From: an uncultured Bacteroides sp.
Lineage (GTDB): Bacteria; Bacteroidota; Bacteroidia; Bacteroidales; Bacteroidaceae
Length of the DNA stretch: 64,000 bases
Direction of reading: 5' to 3'
Assembly (NCBI RefSeq): GCF_963676325.1
Contig: NZ_OY781099.1
Coordinates: 310,001 to 374,000 of the forward strand
Positions 34,303-43,789 of the stretch are shown piece after piece. The notes beneath the pieces were generated by a model. The model was not told the origin of the DNA. It saw nothing but the letters and a program-made list of their open reading frames with translations, and did no database searches. Within the stretch, counting starts at the first letter, position 1, and each line of letters starts with the position of its first letter. A program made the translations under genes and the position numbers.

Positions 34303-34331
34303 AAGGGTAGTCGTTTTGGCTACCCTTTTTT
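34303..34331 (+). terminator. Terminator of susCD
   Basis: An 8-bp stem (AAGGGTAG at 34303-34310, CTACCCTT at 34320-34327) followed by TTTT. Confidence 0.85.
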
Positions 34332-34356
34332 CATTCTACAGCGAAAACGCATTTTC

Positions 34357-34720
34357 ATCCCTCACTCCCTCACTGAATCTTTCAATAGGTTGATTTATAG
34401 AGAAATACCCCGTGATGGTAGCATTTTTATCCCTAACTGAAACATCACTAAAAGGGGCTACCCTCACGTTTTCGATCATAATCAGTAGATTTTGAACTGT
34501 TTTTTTTATCAAAACTTTTCTGTTTATGTTTTAATTCTCTCTGCATAGATTGTGCTTGCTCTGAATTTTTCATGCAAAAAATAGTAAGAATTGGCACGAA
34601 AACGTGAGGGATGGCTTCCAAAGTTAGAGAATCGTGACGGATCAAAATGCTACCCTCACGGTTTAAAAGTCAGTTAATCAGGTTGCTATATGGAAAAGTG
34701 ATGGAGTGATGGTAGCTTTT
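34357..34720. repeat. Nested long imperfect palindrome of GTGAGGGTAGC-type motifs
   Basis: Several inverted-repeat pairs share one centre near 34537. The block at 34458-34475 (GCTACCCTCACGTTTTCG) pairs with 34598-34615, 34410-34431 pairs with 34643-34664, and the CCCTCACTCCCTCAC segment near 34360 pairs with the GTGATGGAGTGATGG segment near 34697. Together they form a stem of about 180 bases per arm with an AT-rich loop of about 120. No ORF explains it. The insertion sequence lies at its right edge. Confidence 0.65.
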
Positions 34721-34730
34721 CATTTTTACG

Positions 34731-36706
34731 GGTTCTTCGTCACTTTAGGTGCAAGCTATTAGGTTTTAAACGCAATGAGTTTGACATTAAGTAGTCTATA
34801 GCTTGCCCTATTAAACATCTGCCTTTTGATGGCCTTTATTTTATTGACAGTTCCTTCCAAGAGTCCGTTGTTCAAATAAATATCCATTGCATTTTGCACC
34901 GCTTGTTGGTCTGCTTTTATTCCACAAGCAAATGTCTTCATGGCTTTTGAATCACATTCCATAGCCTGTTTTATCCAATTTTCCAGAGACCATTGCTTGG
35001 GATTTCCTTTTATCATTTCCCTGAATCTCAATCCTAATGTTATGACCTGTTTTATTAATGGATTCTTCAATAAAGCAGTAAGACTTTGCACGGCGGATTC
35101 CCCTTTCAATATAAATCTCCGTATACTCCTTATTGATGCATGTTTTTTGTTTTTTCTTTCAGCTATATTTTTGTTATATTTCCTGATTTCCCGTAGCTCT
35201 TGCTTTATTTTGTTTCTGATTCCTATCGTGGCAGCCGAGATTGCAATCGTATCCATTTTGCTTTCCATTTTCTTCTTCAATTTCTTTATATCCGTACATC
35301 CATGGCTGATTTCCAAAGCCAGTTCATCGACATGTTTTAATATACTCTTTTGCTGCGCAGACATATAATCCTTGCCTGTATGGTGACGTACCAAACGCCA
35401 GATAACCTGTGAATGCACTCCTAATTGGCGGGCTGTTTCTGAAATGCTCATTCCTTTTCTGATAAGGCTATCTGCTTGCACAAACAGGTTCAGTTTATGT
35501 CGATGTCTGGCATCCCCCAGGCCATAAAGAGCTTCCATGATTTTGGTTCTGCATTCTTCCGTGGAGGGATAAGAATAAGTTTGCTTATGTACACTTAGCC
35601 GCGATAATGAGGCTATTTCTTCCGTCAGAGCATCCACCAGATTCTTTATCAAATGGAATCTGTCACAGATTTGGGTAACACCGGGTAGGATACGATTAAT
35701 AGCTTCAACAAAGTTTCGCCCCCGGTCTCGGGTTATATATTGTATCTGAGGATTATTTCGCAAGAACTGCTCTAATTCATCCCCCTCCCGGCAAGGAAGT
35801 ACCGCAATGGGACGATGGGTCATCTGGTCTACAATAACACTCCCATATATATGCCCTTTCTTCTGTGCAAAGTCATCTATACCTATAGCCACAGGTAGAG
35901 AATTACTACTTTTTGAGGGCAATTCCTTGTGAGCACTCCGTAGACAGGCAGATTGACTGCAGAAGATGTTCTGCCCGTGTAAAAGCTCACTGGCAGTACG
36001 GGATGTGACTTTTAGAGATACTTCACGGATACGTTCCTCTACCTCCAGAGTGTTGCGGCCATAGGGAGAAGCCAGGCAGGAATGGTCCTCACTAAAGACC
36101 TTGCGGAGACAATGCTCATTTCGGCAACGAAATTTGCGGGTTTTGACCCGTAGAGTCAGGGGATGATTAAATATTTCTGAGCCCTGAAGTTGGCGTATAT
36201 AGTGCCCATGTAAGCTTTGACTCAAACAACCACAGGCCGGACAGCGGCTACTATTAGAGTTACGGGACAATTCTACAGTGTACGATTTTCCACTTATAGA
36301 GACTCTATCCTGGCGATAATGGGGAATATGAAGTTTAAAAGATATAGTTGATTTCTTTTTGTTAACATTGACGTAAATAGGCTTATTTGTAGTAACTTTG
36401 CCAACTGTAGATATGCTTTGATTCATTGGAGTCTTGATGCTTTGGTCAGCTTAAAGATACTGATTTTCAAGCATATCTACAACTTTTTAAACACTTCATT
36501 CTCTGATAATCAGATAGATACAAATCTTTAGATGGCTTAATTATAGAGGTTGTTAGAAATTTCAATAGAACTTCCCTTTATCACAACTTTTGACAATATC
36601 ATGACTTTAGATAACGGGGCATAATATTCAAGATAGAAAAACATTTGAAATGCCTATGAATAAAGACTTTTATCTGAATAACTTGCACCTAAAGTGACGA
36701 AGAACC
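34731..36706 (-). mobile_element. ISL3-family insertion sequence, complete
   Basis: The 1976-bp element has perfect 25-bp terminal inverted repeats (34731-34755 and 36682-36706; outer end GGTTCTTCGTCACTTTAGG) and an 8-bp target duplication TTTTTACG on both sides (34723-34730 and 36707-36714). It encodes one transposase on the - strand. The 255 bases between the transposase start and the right repeat hold no other gene. Intact ends and duplication point to a fairly recent insertion between susD and the next glycosidase gene. Confidence 0.95.
34759..36426 (-). CDS. ISL3-family transposase
   Basis: The 555-residue protein has a zinc-finger domain near the N terminus (CPACGCLSQSLHGHY ... CRNEHC, about 58-105), a helix-turn-helix region, and a DDE catalytic core with AIGIDDFAQKKGHIYGSV and YITRDRGRNFVEA carrying the first two aspartates. 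A second HTH-like insert (GMSISETARQLGVHSQVIWRLV) splits the core, as in ISL3 transposases. No frameshift or stop interrupts it, so it could be active. The TIRs and duplication around it are intact. Confidence 0.95.
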   Translation of the reverse strand: MNQSISTVGKVTTNKPIYVNVNKKKSTISFKLHIPHYRQDRVSISGKSYTVELSRNSNSSRCPACGCLSQSLHGHYIRQLQGSEIFNHPLTLRVKTRKFRCRNEHCLRKVFSEDHSCLASPYGRNTLEVEERIREVSLKVTSRTASELLHGQNIFCSQSACLRSAHKELPSKSSNSLPVAIGIDDFAQKKGHIYGSVIVDQMTHRPIAVLPCREGDELEQFLRNNPQIQYITRDRGRNFVEAINRILPGVTQICDRFHLIKNLVDALTEEIASLSRLSVHKQTYSYPSTEECRTKIMEALYGLGDARHRHKLNLFVQADSLIRKGMSISETARQLGVHSQVIWRLVRHHTGKDYMSAQQKSILKHVDELALEISHGCTDIKKLKKKMESKMDTIAISAATIGIRNKIKQELREIRKYNKNIAERKNKKHASIRSIRRFILKGESAVQSLTALLKNPLIKQVITLGLRFREMIKGNPKQWSLENWIKQAMECDSKAMKTFACGIKADQQAVQNAMDIYLNNGLLEGTVNKIKAIKRQMFNRASYRLLNVKLIAFKT

Positions 36707-36743
36707 TTTTTACGTATTGTTTTGAAAAAATGCGAAACAAAAA

Positions 36744-36823
36744 CATCCCGCCTGCTTTTTTAGAAACGTAACCGGATGTTGAGCAAACTCCCGCCTGCTT
36801 TCAAAAAAGGCAGGCGGGAGTTT
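36744..36823. repeat. CCCGCCTGC repeats with a perfect hairpin
   Basis: A 14-bp perfect stem (AAACTCCCGCCTGC at 36785-36798 with 36810-36823) has an 11-nt loop. A partial copy of its left arm (CCCGCCTGCTTTTTT) lies just upstream near 36747. The remainder of the 418-base gap between the IS and the next gene (36707-37124) has no other feature I can support; an 83-codon ORF there looks like chance. Confidence 0.7.
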
Positions 36824-37124
36824 GAAACGCTATTTGCCAATATGACCTTTCCTGGATTGGGTTTACAGTTTCTGTTGAGCTTTTATTCACCAATTTCTAT
36901 CAGATTATTCGCCTTTGATTTTCAGCCATTCACCAATGGATTTTATTTATTGGAGAATGATTCTGAATATACAGCGAGGAATGAAAGTAGCTTTTGCTTT
37001 GTTTATATTGAACCGCAGTCAATTTAACTGTCAAATAACACAGCATAAATATCATTGTTTATAGATGTTAAAGTAAAACTAACAATTATATTTGTGCTTA
37101 TAATCAAAATATTATCTAAGTACT

Positions 37125-39230
37125 ATGAGAAAAATTTTATATTCTTGTTTAGCACTGATCTTGTCAGCAAGTGGGGCTGCAAAGCAAATGCCGATTAATC
37201 GCTTAGCTTTGGTTACCCGCAATAATCCTCAGATTACTGCATTCGATTCCCTTTCTTCACTTTCAGTAGGTAACGGAGAATTTGCATACACTGTTGATGC
37301 AACGGGTTTACAAACATTCCCGGAAATGTATTCAAAAGGGGTACCACTTGGAACTCAGTCGCAATGGGGCTGGCACAGTTACGCCAATCCAAATAATTAC
37401 AAGCACGAAGAGACGCTAAAAATATATGATTTTGGTCATGGCAGACAGGAACCTTATTCTACTGAATTCAAGGAAGATGGTCGCCAAAAAGGGGCATCCA
37501 GTTGGTTTCGTGTAAATCCTCACCGTTTGCACTTAGGTATTGTTGGCTTTGAATTAGGAAGAAATGTAAAAGCAACTGATATTACCAATATCAAACAGAC
37601 ACTTAATTTGTGGAAAGGCAATATCATCAGCAGCTTCACTTTGAATGGAAAGGCTGTTCAGGTAGAAACAGTTTGTCATCCTCAGAAAGATATGATTGCA
37701 GCAAAGATTAATTCGGCCCTGCATCCTGTGGTTAACTTCCGTTTCCCTTATCCTTCGGGAGGCCATTGTGATGATGGATGTGACTGGACAAAGAACAATC
37801 TTCATAACACTACTATTGTAAGCCAGACTGACCACTCTGCAATCCTGAAAAGAACAATTGATGCAACAGTTTATTATGTTCAGATACAGTGGGAAGGCAA
37901 AGCTAAACTGTCTGAAAAGCAAAAAAACTATTTTGTGCTGACTCCTGAGTCGGACAATTTTGCATTCACCTGCTGGTTTACTTCAGAAAAGCAAATAGCT
38001 AAACAACCAGGTGTTGCCGAGACAATCCTTGCTGCAGGTAATTACTGGACTTCTTTCTGGAAAAGAGGGGGAGCGGTTGACTTCTCAGCTTGTAAAGATG
38101 CACGTGCCAAAGAACTTGAACGTCGCGTGGTGCTTTCACAATATCTTCTTGCTATTCAATGCGCCGGTTCTACTCCTCCACAGGAAACAGGATTAACTTA
38201 CAATTCATGGTTTGGCAAGTTCCACCTTGAAATGATTTGGTGGCATCAGGCACAATTCGCTTTGTGGAACCGTCCGGAACTTTTAGATCGCACGCTTGGC
38301 TGGTATGAAAAAGCTTATCCAATAGCTAAGGAAATTGCAAAACGGCAAGGTTTTGACGGAGTGCGTTGGATGAAGATGACAGATCCTTCGGGAATTGAAG
38401 CTCCTTCAAAGGTGGGTTCGTTCCTTATCTGGCAACAGCCTCACTTAATTTATCTGGCAGAACTTCTCTATCGTAATCACCCAAATGCTCAGATAATTAA
38501 GAAATACAATAAAATGGTTCAGGAGACTGCTGCCTTTATGTATTCATTCGCTACTTATGAGAAAGATAAAGATCGTTTTGTACTGAAAGGAGCTATTCCT
38601 GCACAGGAAACTCTTCGCGCTGCGGAAACTGTAAATCCTCCTTTTGAACTTTCATACTGGCACTATGCTATGAATGTGGCTCAGAAATGGCGTGAACGTG
38701 CTGGCGAAAAACGTAACCAGAAATGGGATGAGATGATTAATAAACTCTCTCCGCTTGCAGCAAAAGATACTTTATATCTGGCTGCTGAAACTGCTTTGGA
38801 TACATATACAGATATTCGTTTCACTTCCGATCACATGGCTGTTCTTGGCGCTGAAGGTATTCTTCCTAAGTGCAAACTTGTGCGCAATGACTATATGAAG
38901 AATACGCTAAACTGGATTTGGGATAACTGGAACTGGGATCAGACCTGGGGATGGGATTATCCAATGACAGCTATGAATGCTGCCCGCCTTGGCGAACCCG
39001 AGAAAGCTGTTGGCGCATTGTTAATGAATAAACGTACTAATACATATTTGGTGAACGGACATAATTATCAGGACGATCGTTTGCGTATTTACCTACCTGG
39101 TAACGGTGGTTTGCTGACTGCCATCTCTATGATGTGCGCCGGCTGGGATGGTTGCAAAGTGAAGAATCCAGGTTTCCCTAAAGATGGAAACTGGAACGTG
39201 AAGTGGGAAAGTCTCACTCCAATGCCTTAA
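37125..39230 (+). CDS. Secreted six-hairpin glycosidase-like protein, family not identified
   Basis: The 701-residue protein has a signal peptide (MRKILYSCLALILSASGAAKQ). The N-terminal part looks like a beta-sandwich (SLSVGNGEFAYTVDATGLQTFPE; GTQSQWGWHSYANP). The C-terminal half, from about residue 330, resembles an (alpha/alpha)6 barrel of the GH65/GH95-like superfamily (NSWFGKFHLEMIWWHQAQFALWNRPELL, WDQTWGWDYPMTAMNAARLGEPEKAV). A candidate catalytic acid is the Glu in KFHLEMIWWH. It is probably a periplasmic glycosidase of the RG-I region, cotranscribed with the DUF4450 gene 52 bases downstream. I do not assign a GH family. Confidence 0.6.
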   Translation: MRKILYSCLALILSASGAAKQMPINRLALVTRNNPQITAFDSLSSLSVGNGEFAYTVDATGLQTFPEMYSKGVPLGTQSQWGWHSYANPNNYKHEETLKIYDFGHGRQEPYSTEFKEDGRQKGASSWFRVNPHRLHLGIVGFELGRNVKATDITNIKQTLNLWKGNIISSFTLNGKAVQVETVCHPQKDMIAAKINSALHPVVNFRFPYPSGGHCDDGCDWTKNNLHNTTIVSQTDHSAILKRTIDATVYYVQIQWEGKAKLSEKQKNYFVLTPESDNFAFTCWFTSEKQIAKQPGVAETILAAGNYWTSFWKRGGAVDFSACKDARAKELERRVVLSQYLLAIQCAGSTPPQETGLTYNSWFGKFHLEMIWWHQAQFALWNRPELLDRTLGWYEKAYPIAKEIAKRQGFDGVRWMKMTDPSGIEAPSKVGSFLIWQQPHLIYLAELLYRNHPNAQIIKKYNKMVQETAAFMYSFATYEKDKDRFVLKGAIPAQETLRAAETVNPPFELSYWHYAMNVAQKWRERAGEKRNQKWDEMINKLSPLAAKDTLYLAAETALDTYTDIRFTSDHMAVLGAEGILPKCKLVRNDYMKNTLNWIWDNWNWDQTWGWDYPMTAMNAARLGEPEKAVGALLMNKRTNTYLVNGHNYQDDRLRIYLPGNGGLLTAISMMCAGWDGCKVKNPGFPKDGNWNVKWESLTPMP

Positions 39231-39282
39231 CACAATCATTTGATGAATAATTCCCGGACTTTGAAATATAAAGAATAAAGAT

Positions 39283-42200
39283 ATGTTCAATATGAAATTT
39301 GTGAGAATGCTACCACTCTTCCTTTGGGGAGTGGCAGTTTCTGCACAGCCATTAGCCTCACTGAATGATTCCCAAAGGGGAGTGCAGCGTACATTACGCT
39401 ATACTCCCGATGGTGAAGACTTTGTGATTGTTAATGGTGATAAGAAGTTTAACCGTGCGCTTTACGGGTCTCACACAGGGTTTCGGGTAGAAACCGGCGA
39501 TGTGCCTGAATTTGCTCTTTATCTTCCGCGAATGGGGGGTAATCTTAGCTTTGGGATTGTCAGCGGTTCTAAGGTCTTATCCTTAAATAAAGCGGCCTAT
39601 ATTGAAAGTCGCTACCGTGCGGGTTCCCGCATCTATACAATAAAAGATCCTCTTTTAGGAAAGGGATGTATTCGCATCACAGCTCTTTCAATGTATAATG
39701 CCGATGGAGCAATCTTTAAAATTGAAACAGAAAACATTCCCGGAAATGTATCCTTAACCTGGCGCTTTGGCGGTGCTGCCGATAAACGGTTCAGCCGTGA
39801 AGGCGACTTGGGTGTTGATCCGTATGATAGCTTTGACTTAAAACCGGAATACTGTGCGGGTAATGTTTATTCTATAAATAACAATGCCTTTACCCTGAAG
39901 TTTGGAAAGAAAGAACCTCGCCAGTTGGCAGGTGTTTTTCCAACAGACTCAAAGCTGAGCATTGCAAATGAACTTCCTGTACTAGATGGGAAGCTGTCTC
40001 TTGCCGGAAAGAAGGTTTACTTTATGGCATTGCAGAGTTCTCACCTGGATAAAACATTAGATTATCCGGCGCTGACTGATTGTTTTGCGAAATCAGAAGC
40101 GGCTCGTGTAAAGCTTGCTTCACAAATAAAAATAGATACTCCCGATCCTTACTTTAATACACTTGGTGGTACATTGGCTGTAGCGGCTGATGCTATATGG
40201 AGTGGTGAGGTGTGGCTTCACGGAGCTATTGGCTGGCGAATGCCTCTTAACGGTTGGCGTGCAGCGTATACCGGAGATGCATTGGGATGGCATGATCGTG
40301 CCCGTACTCATTTTAATGCTTACGCAGCAAGTCAGGTGAAAGATGTACCTGCTATATATCCTCATCCAACACAGGACAGTGCTATGAATCTTGCCCGCTC
40401 GGAAAAGAAGTGGGGTACGCAGATGTACAGCAATGGCTATATTTGCCGTAATCCTCGCGAGAATAACAAGATGCATCACTATGATATGAACTTGTGTTAT
40501 ATTGATGAACTTTTGTGGCATTTTAACTGGACGGGAGATTTAGCCTATGCAAAGCAGATGTGGCCCGTACTTACCCGCCACCTTGCATGGGAAAAACGAA
40601 ACTTCGATCCGGATAATGACGGACTTTATGATGCCTATTGTTGTATCTGGGCCAGCGATGCTCTTTATTACAATAGTGGGGCTGTAACGCATTCTTCAGC
40701 ATATAACTACCGTGCCAACCGCATGGCTGCAGAGATTGCTGCCAGAATAGGAGAAGATCCTAAGCCTTATGCTGATGAGGCTGATAAGATTCTGAAAGCA
40801 CTGAATACTCGTCTTTGGATTCCTGCCAAAGGACATTGGGCGGAGTATCAGGATTTCATGGGGAAGAAAAAGCTTCATGAGAGTGCGGCTGTGTGGACCA
40901 TCTATCATGCTATAGATTCAGATGTGCAGAATCCTTTCCAAGGTTATCAGGCTACCCGTTATGTAGATACGGAAATTCCTCATATTCCTGTTGTTGCGAA
41001 AGGATTAAAGGACGAAGGTTACGCGGTGGTTTCCACTACCAATTGGATGCCTTATTCATGGTCAATTAATAATGTGGCTGCTGCCGAGGTGATGCATACT
41101 TCACTTGCTTACTGGCAAGCTGGAAGGAATGAAGAAGCATTTAAATTGCTAAAGAGTTCGGTGCTCGACGGAATGTATCTGGGTAGTAGTCCCGGAAACA
41201 TTGGACAGATAAGCTTTTACGATGCAGCTCGTGGTGAATGCTACAGAGATTTTGGTGATCCTATTGGTGTTGCTTCCCGTGCGCTTGTTCAAGGACTTTT
41301 TGGTGTGATTCCAGATGCTATGAATGGTCGTGTGCTGGTTCGTCCGGGCTTTCTTTCAGCCTGGGATCATGCATCAATCTCTACACCGGACATCAACTTT
41401 GCTTTTAAGCGTATCGGTAAAAAAGAAATATACAATGTAGAATTGAAATTTGAAAAGCAACTGGTGCTTGATTTACAGGTCCGTGCTCTTTCAGACAAAA
41501 TCAATTCTATAAAAGTAAATGGCAAAGAGGTGAAATGGACTCTTGCAGAATCTGCCTCCGGTTATCCTGTGATTAAGATTTCTTCTCTTCCGGCAAAGAA
41601 TAATAAGGTCGAGATTGTTTGGACTGGAAAAGAATTATTGAAAGTTCCTGGTGTGGCTTCGGCGTCAAATGGCCTTTCATGGTCTTTGAATCTGGGTAAT
41701 CCTATTAAAAAGATTTATGATCCTCAAGGAATTATTGAAGATGCAAAAACTTCCGGCAGTATTATTTCGGGAAAGATAAAAGCTGAGGCTGGTAGTCATA
41801 CGCTTTTTGCATTGATTTCACAAGGCGAAATGGAGTGGTGGATGCCGGTAAATATCGAAGTTAAAGAAGGATCTCCGGTTGCTGCAAAGGCATTTGCCAA
41901 TGTAAACAGCTCTACTTGTGAGCCGGTTAATATGGATAAAGCGTTGAATGATTCGGTTAGCCGGATATTTAAGAATGAATATCTTGCTCCACGTTCTCCT
42001 TATACCACATTGCAATTACCCAAACAGGGGATAGGTGAGTGGTGTCATCCTCAGGAAACAGCGGAGATTAACGACTCCGGCGTTCGCTCTAAAGTGCGTG
42101 ACGGAATATTGTCCACCTCTCTGGGAGTGCCTTTCAGAACTCCTGCCAAGGGTAATAATATTGCTTTTACATCTCTTTGGAACAATTATCCTGATAAGCT

Positions 42201-42627
42201 TTCTGTTGAATTAAATGGGAAAGCATCAAATATTTATTTGCTTATGGCGGGTACAACAAACCATATGCAGAGTCATATAGTAAATGGAGTTGTTAAAGTG
42301 ACTTATAAAGATGGCTCGGCAGAGGTGTTGAACTTGATTAATCCGGATAACTGGTGCCCTGTTGAACAGGATTACTTTGTTGACGGACTGGCTTTTAAAC
42401 TTAATAAACCGCGTCCGTACAGATTACACTTCTTATCTGGTGCAGTGAGTAATAACCTTGAGAAGGAACTTCATATAGAAGGTGTTTACGGACGAAGCAT
42501 CAAAGGAGGCGCAGGCATTTTGTTGGACTTACCTTTGAATAAGGCAAAAGAATTAAAAAATCTGCAGTTAGTGACTGAAGCCAATGATGTGATTATTGGT
42601 TTAATGGCTGTTACTTTGCAGAGATAA
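39283..42627 (+). CDS. DUF4450-type large secreted glycosidase-like protein
   Basis: The 1114-residue protein starts with a hydrophobic export signal (cleavage near AVSAQPLAS). An N-terminal beta-rich region (DSQRGVQRTLRYTPDGEDFVIVNG; ALYLPRMGGNLSFGI) resembles DUF4450. A central (alpha/alpha)6-like region spans about 290-700 (GAIGWRMPLNGWRAAYTGDALGWHDRA, WHFNWTGDLAYAKQMWPVL, FDPDNDGLYDAYCCIWASDALYYNSG). A C-terminal beta region follows. Activity is not established from sequence, but the barrel has the make-up of glycosidases of clan GH-L/GH-M type. An alternative start is the Met at 39292. It ends the polysaccharide region. Confidence 0.7.
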   Translation: MFNMKFVRMLPLFLWGVAVSAQPLASLNDSQRGVQRTLRYTPDGEDFVIVNGDKKFNRALYGSHTGFRVETGDVPEFALYLPRMGGNLSFGIVSGSKVLSLNKAAYIESRYRAGSRIYTIKDPLLGKGCIRITALSMYNADGAIFKIETENIPGNVSLTWRFGGAADKRFSREGDLGVDPYDSFDLKPEYCAGNVYSINNNAFTLKFGKKEPRQLAGVFPTDSKLSIANELPVLDGKLSLAGKKVYFMALQSSHLDKTLDYPALTDCFAKSEAARVKLASQIKIDTPDPYFNTLGGTLAVAADAIWSGEVWLHGAIGWRMPLNGWRAAYTGDALGWHDRARTHFNAYAASQVKDVPAIYPHPTQDSAMNLARSEKKWGTQMYSNGYICRNPRENNKMHHYDMNLCYIDELLWHFNWTGDLAYAKQMWPVLTRHLAWEKRNFDPDNDGLYDAYCCIWASDALYYNSGAVTHSSAYNYRANRMAAEIAARIGEDPKPYADEADKILKALNTRLWIPAKGHWAEYQDFMGKKKLHESAAVWTIYHAIDSDVQNPFQGYQATRYVDTEIPHIPVVAKGLKDEGYAVVSTTNWMPYSWSINNVAAAEVMHTSLAYWQAGRNEEAFKLLKSSVLDGMYLGSSPGNIGQISFYDAARGECYRDFGDPIGVASRALVQGLFGVIPDAMNGRVLVRPGFLSAWDHASISTPDINFAFKRIGKKEIYNVELKFEKQLVLDLQVRALSDKINSIKVNGKEVKWTLAESASGYPVIKISSLPAKNNKVEIVWTGKELLKVPGVASASNGLSWSLNLGNPIKKIYDPQGIIEDAKTSGSIISGKIKAEAGSHTLFALISQGEMEWWMPVNIEVKEGSPVAAKAFANVNSSTCEPVNMDKALNDSVSRIFKNEYLAPRSPYTTLQLPKQGIGEWCHPQETAEINDSGVRSKVRDGILSTSLGVPFRTPAKGNNIAFTSLWNNYPDKLSVELNGKASNIYLLMAGTTNHMQSHIVNGVVKVTYKDGSAEVLNLINPDNWCPVEQDYFVDGLAFKLNKPRPYRLHFLSGAVSNNLEKELHIEGVYGRSIKGGAGILLDLPLNKAKELKNLQLVTEANDVIIGLMAVTLQR

Positions 42628-42682
42628 AGTAAGTATAAGATTAGAAAAATATATGTTTGTTTAGATTAGATTTGTTAGTGTT

Positions 42683-42736
42683 ACAAGAGGCGGAATTTTA
42701 GTCCTGTGAAGGAGCGAAATTCTGCCCTTGTTGTTT
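42683..42736 (+). terminator. Terminator after the DUF4450 gene
   Basis: ACAAGAGGCGGAATTT (42683-42698) pairs imperfectly with AAATTCTGCCCTTGT (42717-42731), followed by a T-rich tail. Confidence 0.6.
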
Positions 42737-42816
42737 TATGATGGTTTATAACTGTCTGCTTATATATTTTTTAATCTTCGGTGGGGCGGTTAATTTTATT
42801 GGAGAGTGCTTTGTCG

Positions 42817-42898
42817 ATGCTTGTACAAAAGAATGCAATCTTTTGTACAAAACAATTAATTCTTCTGTACAAAAGAAAACATTGTTTTGTACAAGATA
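42817..42898. repeat. Four-unit GTAC palindrome array, exact 22-bp period
   Basis: GTAC centres start at 42823, 42845, 42867 and 42889, exactly 22 bases apart. Consensus unit TCTTTTGTACAAAAGA (16 bp, fully palindromic) with 6-nt spacers atgcaa, attaat and aaacat. It lies between the DUF4450 terminator and the promoter of the next gene. The unit and two of the spacers recur in the array at 60899. The rest of the 392-base gap holds only the terminator and promoter. Confidence 0.87.
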
Positions 42899-42940
42899 TT
42901 TTTAATGTTCCGCCGCCTGTTCTAATAATGTAAGGTATCA

Positions 42941-42972
42941 TTGAATAAATTAAATCTAAAATATTATATTTG
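42941..42972 (+). promoter_or_regulatory. Promoter of the methyltransferase gene
   Basis: TTG (42941-42943), a 21-bp gap and TATATTTG (42965-42972), 47 bases before the start codon. Confidence 0.55.
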
Positions 42973-43019
42973 TCATCATTAAGATAGATAAACGAGGCGG
43001 CGATACGTATTTTTTCATT

Positions 43020-43745
43020 ATGAAGAAACAGATGTTTTATAAAAGAGTTCTGATTTGGTTGCTGAGATTCAGGCATCGTAAGGGTTATGGTGTACATTCT
43101 CCCTTTGCTTTTAACCTGATAACCGGAGTGTTTTACGAAAAGACTCCTTATTATGATTATGAATATTTAAAAGGGTTGGTCAGTAGAGCAAGCGACAAGT
43201 CACCAGCTTTATGGAAGCGCAATCTGGAGAGTACCCGGGTTTATGAACTCCTTTTTAGACTGGTCAACGATGCTCAGCCTCATTCAATTCTCGAGATTGG
43301 AACTTCTGTCGGAGTCAGCAGTATCTATCTGTCCTGTTCCAGGAAAAAGGCTCGTTTTATCACTTTAGACGAGAAATCAGAGGTGAATAATTTAGCTGTT
43401 GCTCTATTTAGACGCTATTGCGGTAAGATTGATTATCGGACAGGAGATGTTTCTTCTTTGGTTCCTGAGGCGTTATCTGAATTAGGAACTCTCGATTTTT
43501 TGCTTTTGCATCCCGGACATTATCCTTTAATCGCCCTTCAAACGTTGTTTGAACAGTGTCTCAGTGCCAGCAATCCTTGTTCCGTTTTTGTGATACAAGG
43601 TATTCACTCTTCATCAACCATGAAGAAATGGTGGAAAGAACTTGTGGCCGATGAACGCTTAGGGATAACCTTTGATCTTTACGATATGGGTATCATTTAT
43701 TTTGATAAGAAAAAGATAAAACAACACTATATCGTGAACTTTTAA
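43020..43745 (+). CDS. Class I SAM-dependent methyltransferase
   Basis: The 241-residue protein has the Rossmann methyltransferase signature HSILEIGTSVGVSSIYLS (motif I, about residues 90-107), then ARFITLDEK (motif II, acidic residue at the end of strand 2) and LGTLDFLLLHPGHYPL (motif IV area, with HPGHYP where O-methyltransferases often have a metal-binding DxxH). The N-terminal block FRHRKGYGVHSPFAFNLITGVF is typical of a Bacteroidota-specific group without known substrate. It is 44 bases from the cobalamin adenosyltransferase gene and likely shares its transcript. Confidence 0.8.
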   Translation: MKKQMFYKRVLIWLLRFRHRKGYGVHSPFAFNLITGVFYEKTPYYDYEYLKGLVSRASDKSPALWKRNLESTRVYELLFRLVNDAQPHSILEIGTSVGVSSIYLSCSRKKARFITLDEKSEVNNLAVALFRRYCGKIDYRTGDVSSLVPEALSELGTLDFLLLHPGHYPLIALQTLFEQCLSASNPCSVFVIQGIHSSSTMKKWWKELVADERLGITFDLYDMGIIYFDKKKIKQHYIVNF

Positions 43746-43789
43746 GTCTGTATGTCGGCTAACATTATCTTACTATTAATAAAGACACA

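Noticed and set aside
34940..35368. 142-codon ORF opposite the ISL3 transposase
   Set aside because: It lies wholly within the transposase on the other strand; it is a hydrophobic shadow of Lys/Glu/Ile-rich codons.
36776..37027. 83-codon ORF downstream of the IS
   Set aside because: It runs through a perfect hairpin repeat, has no family-like motif, no convincing start signal and a composition like chance translation of AT-rich intergenic DNA.
42771..43097. 108-codon minus-strand ORF over the GTAC array
   Set aside because: It crosses the palindrome array, the promoter and the start of the methyltransferase gene in another frame, and has no recognisable protein features.
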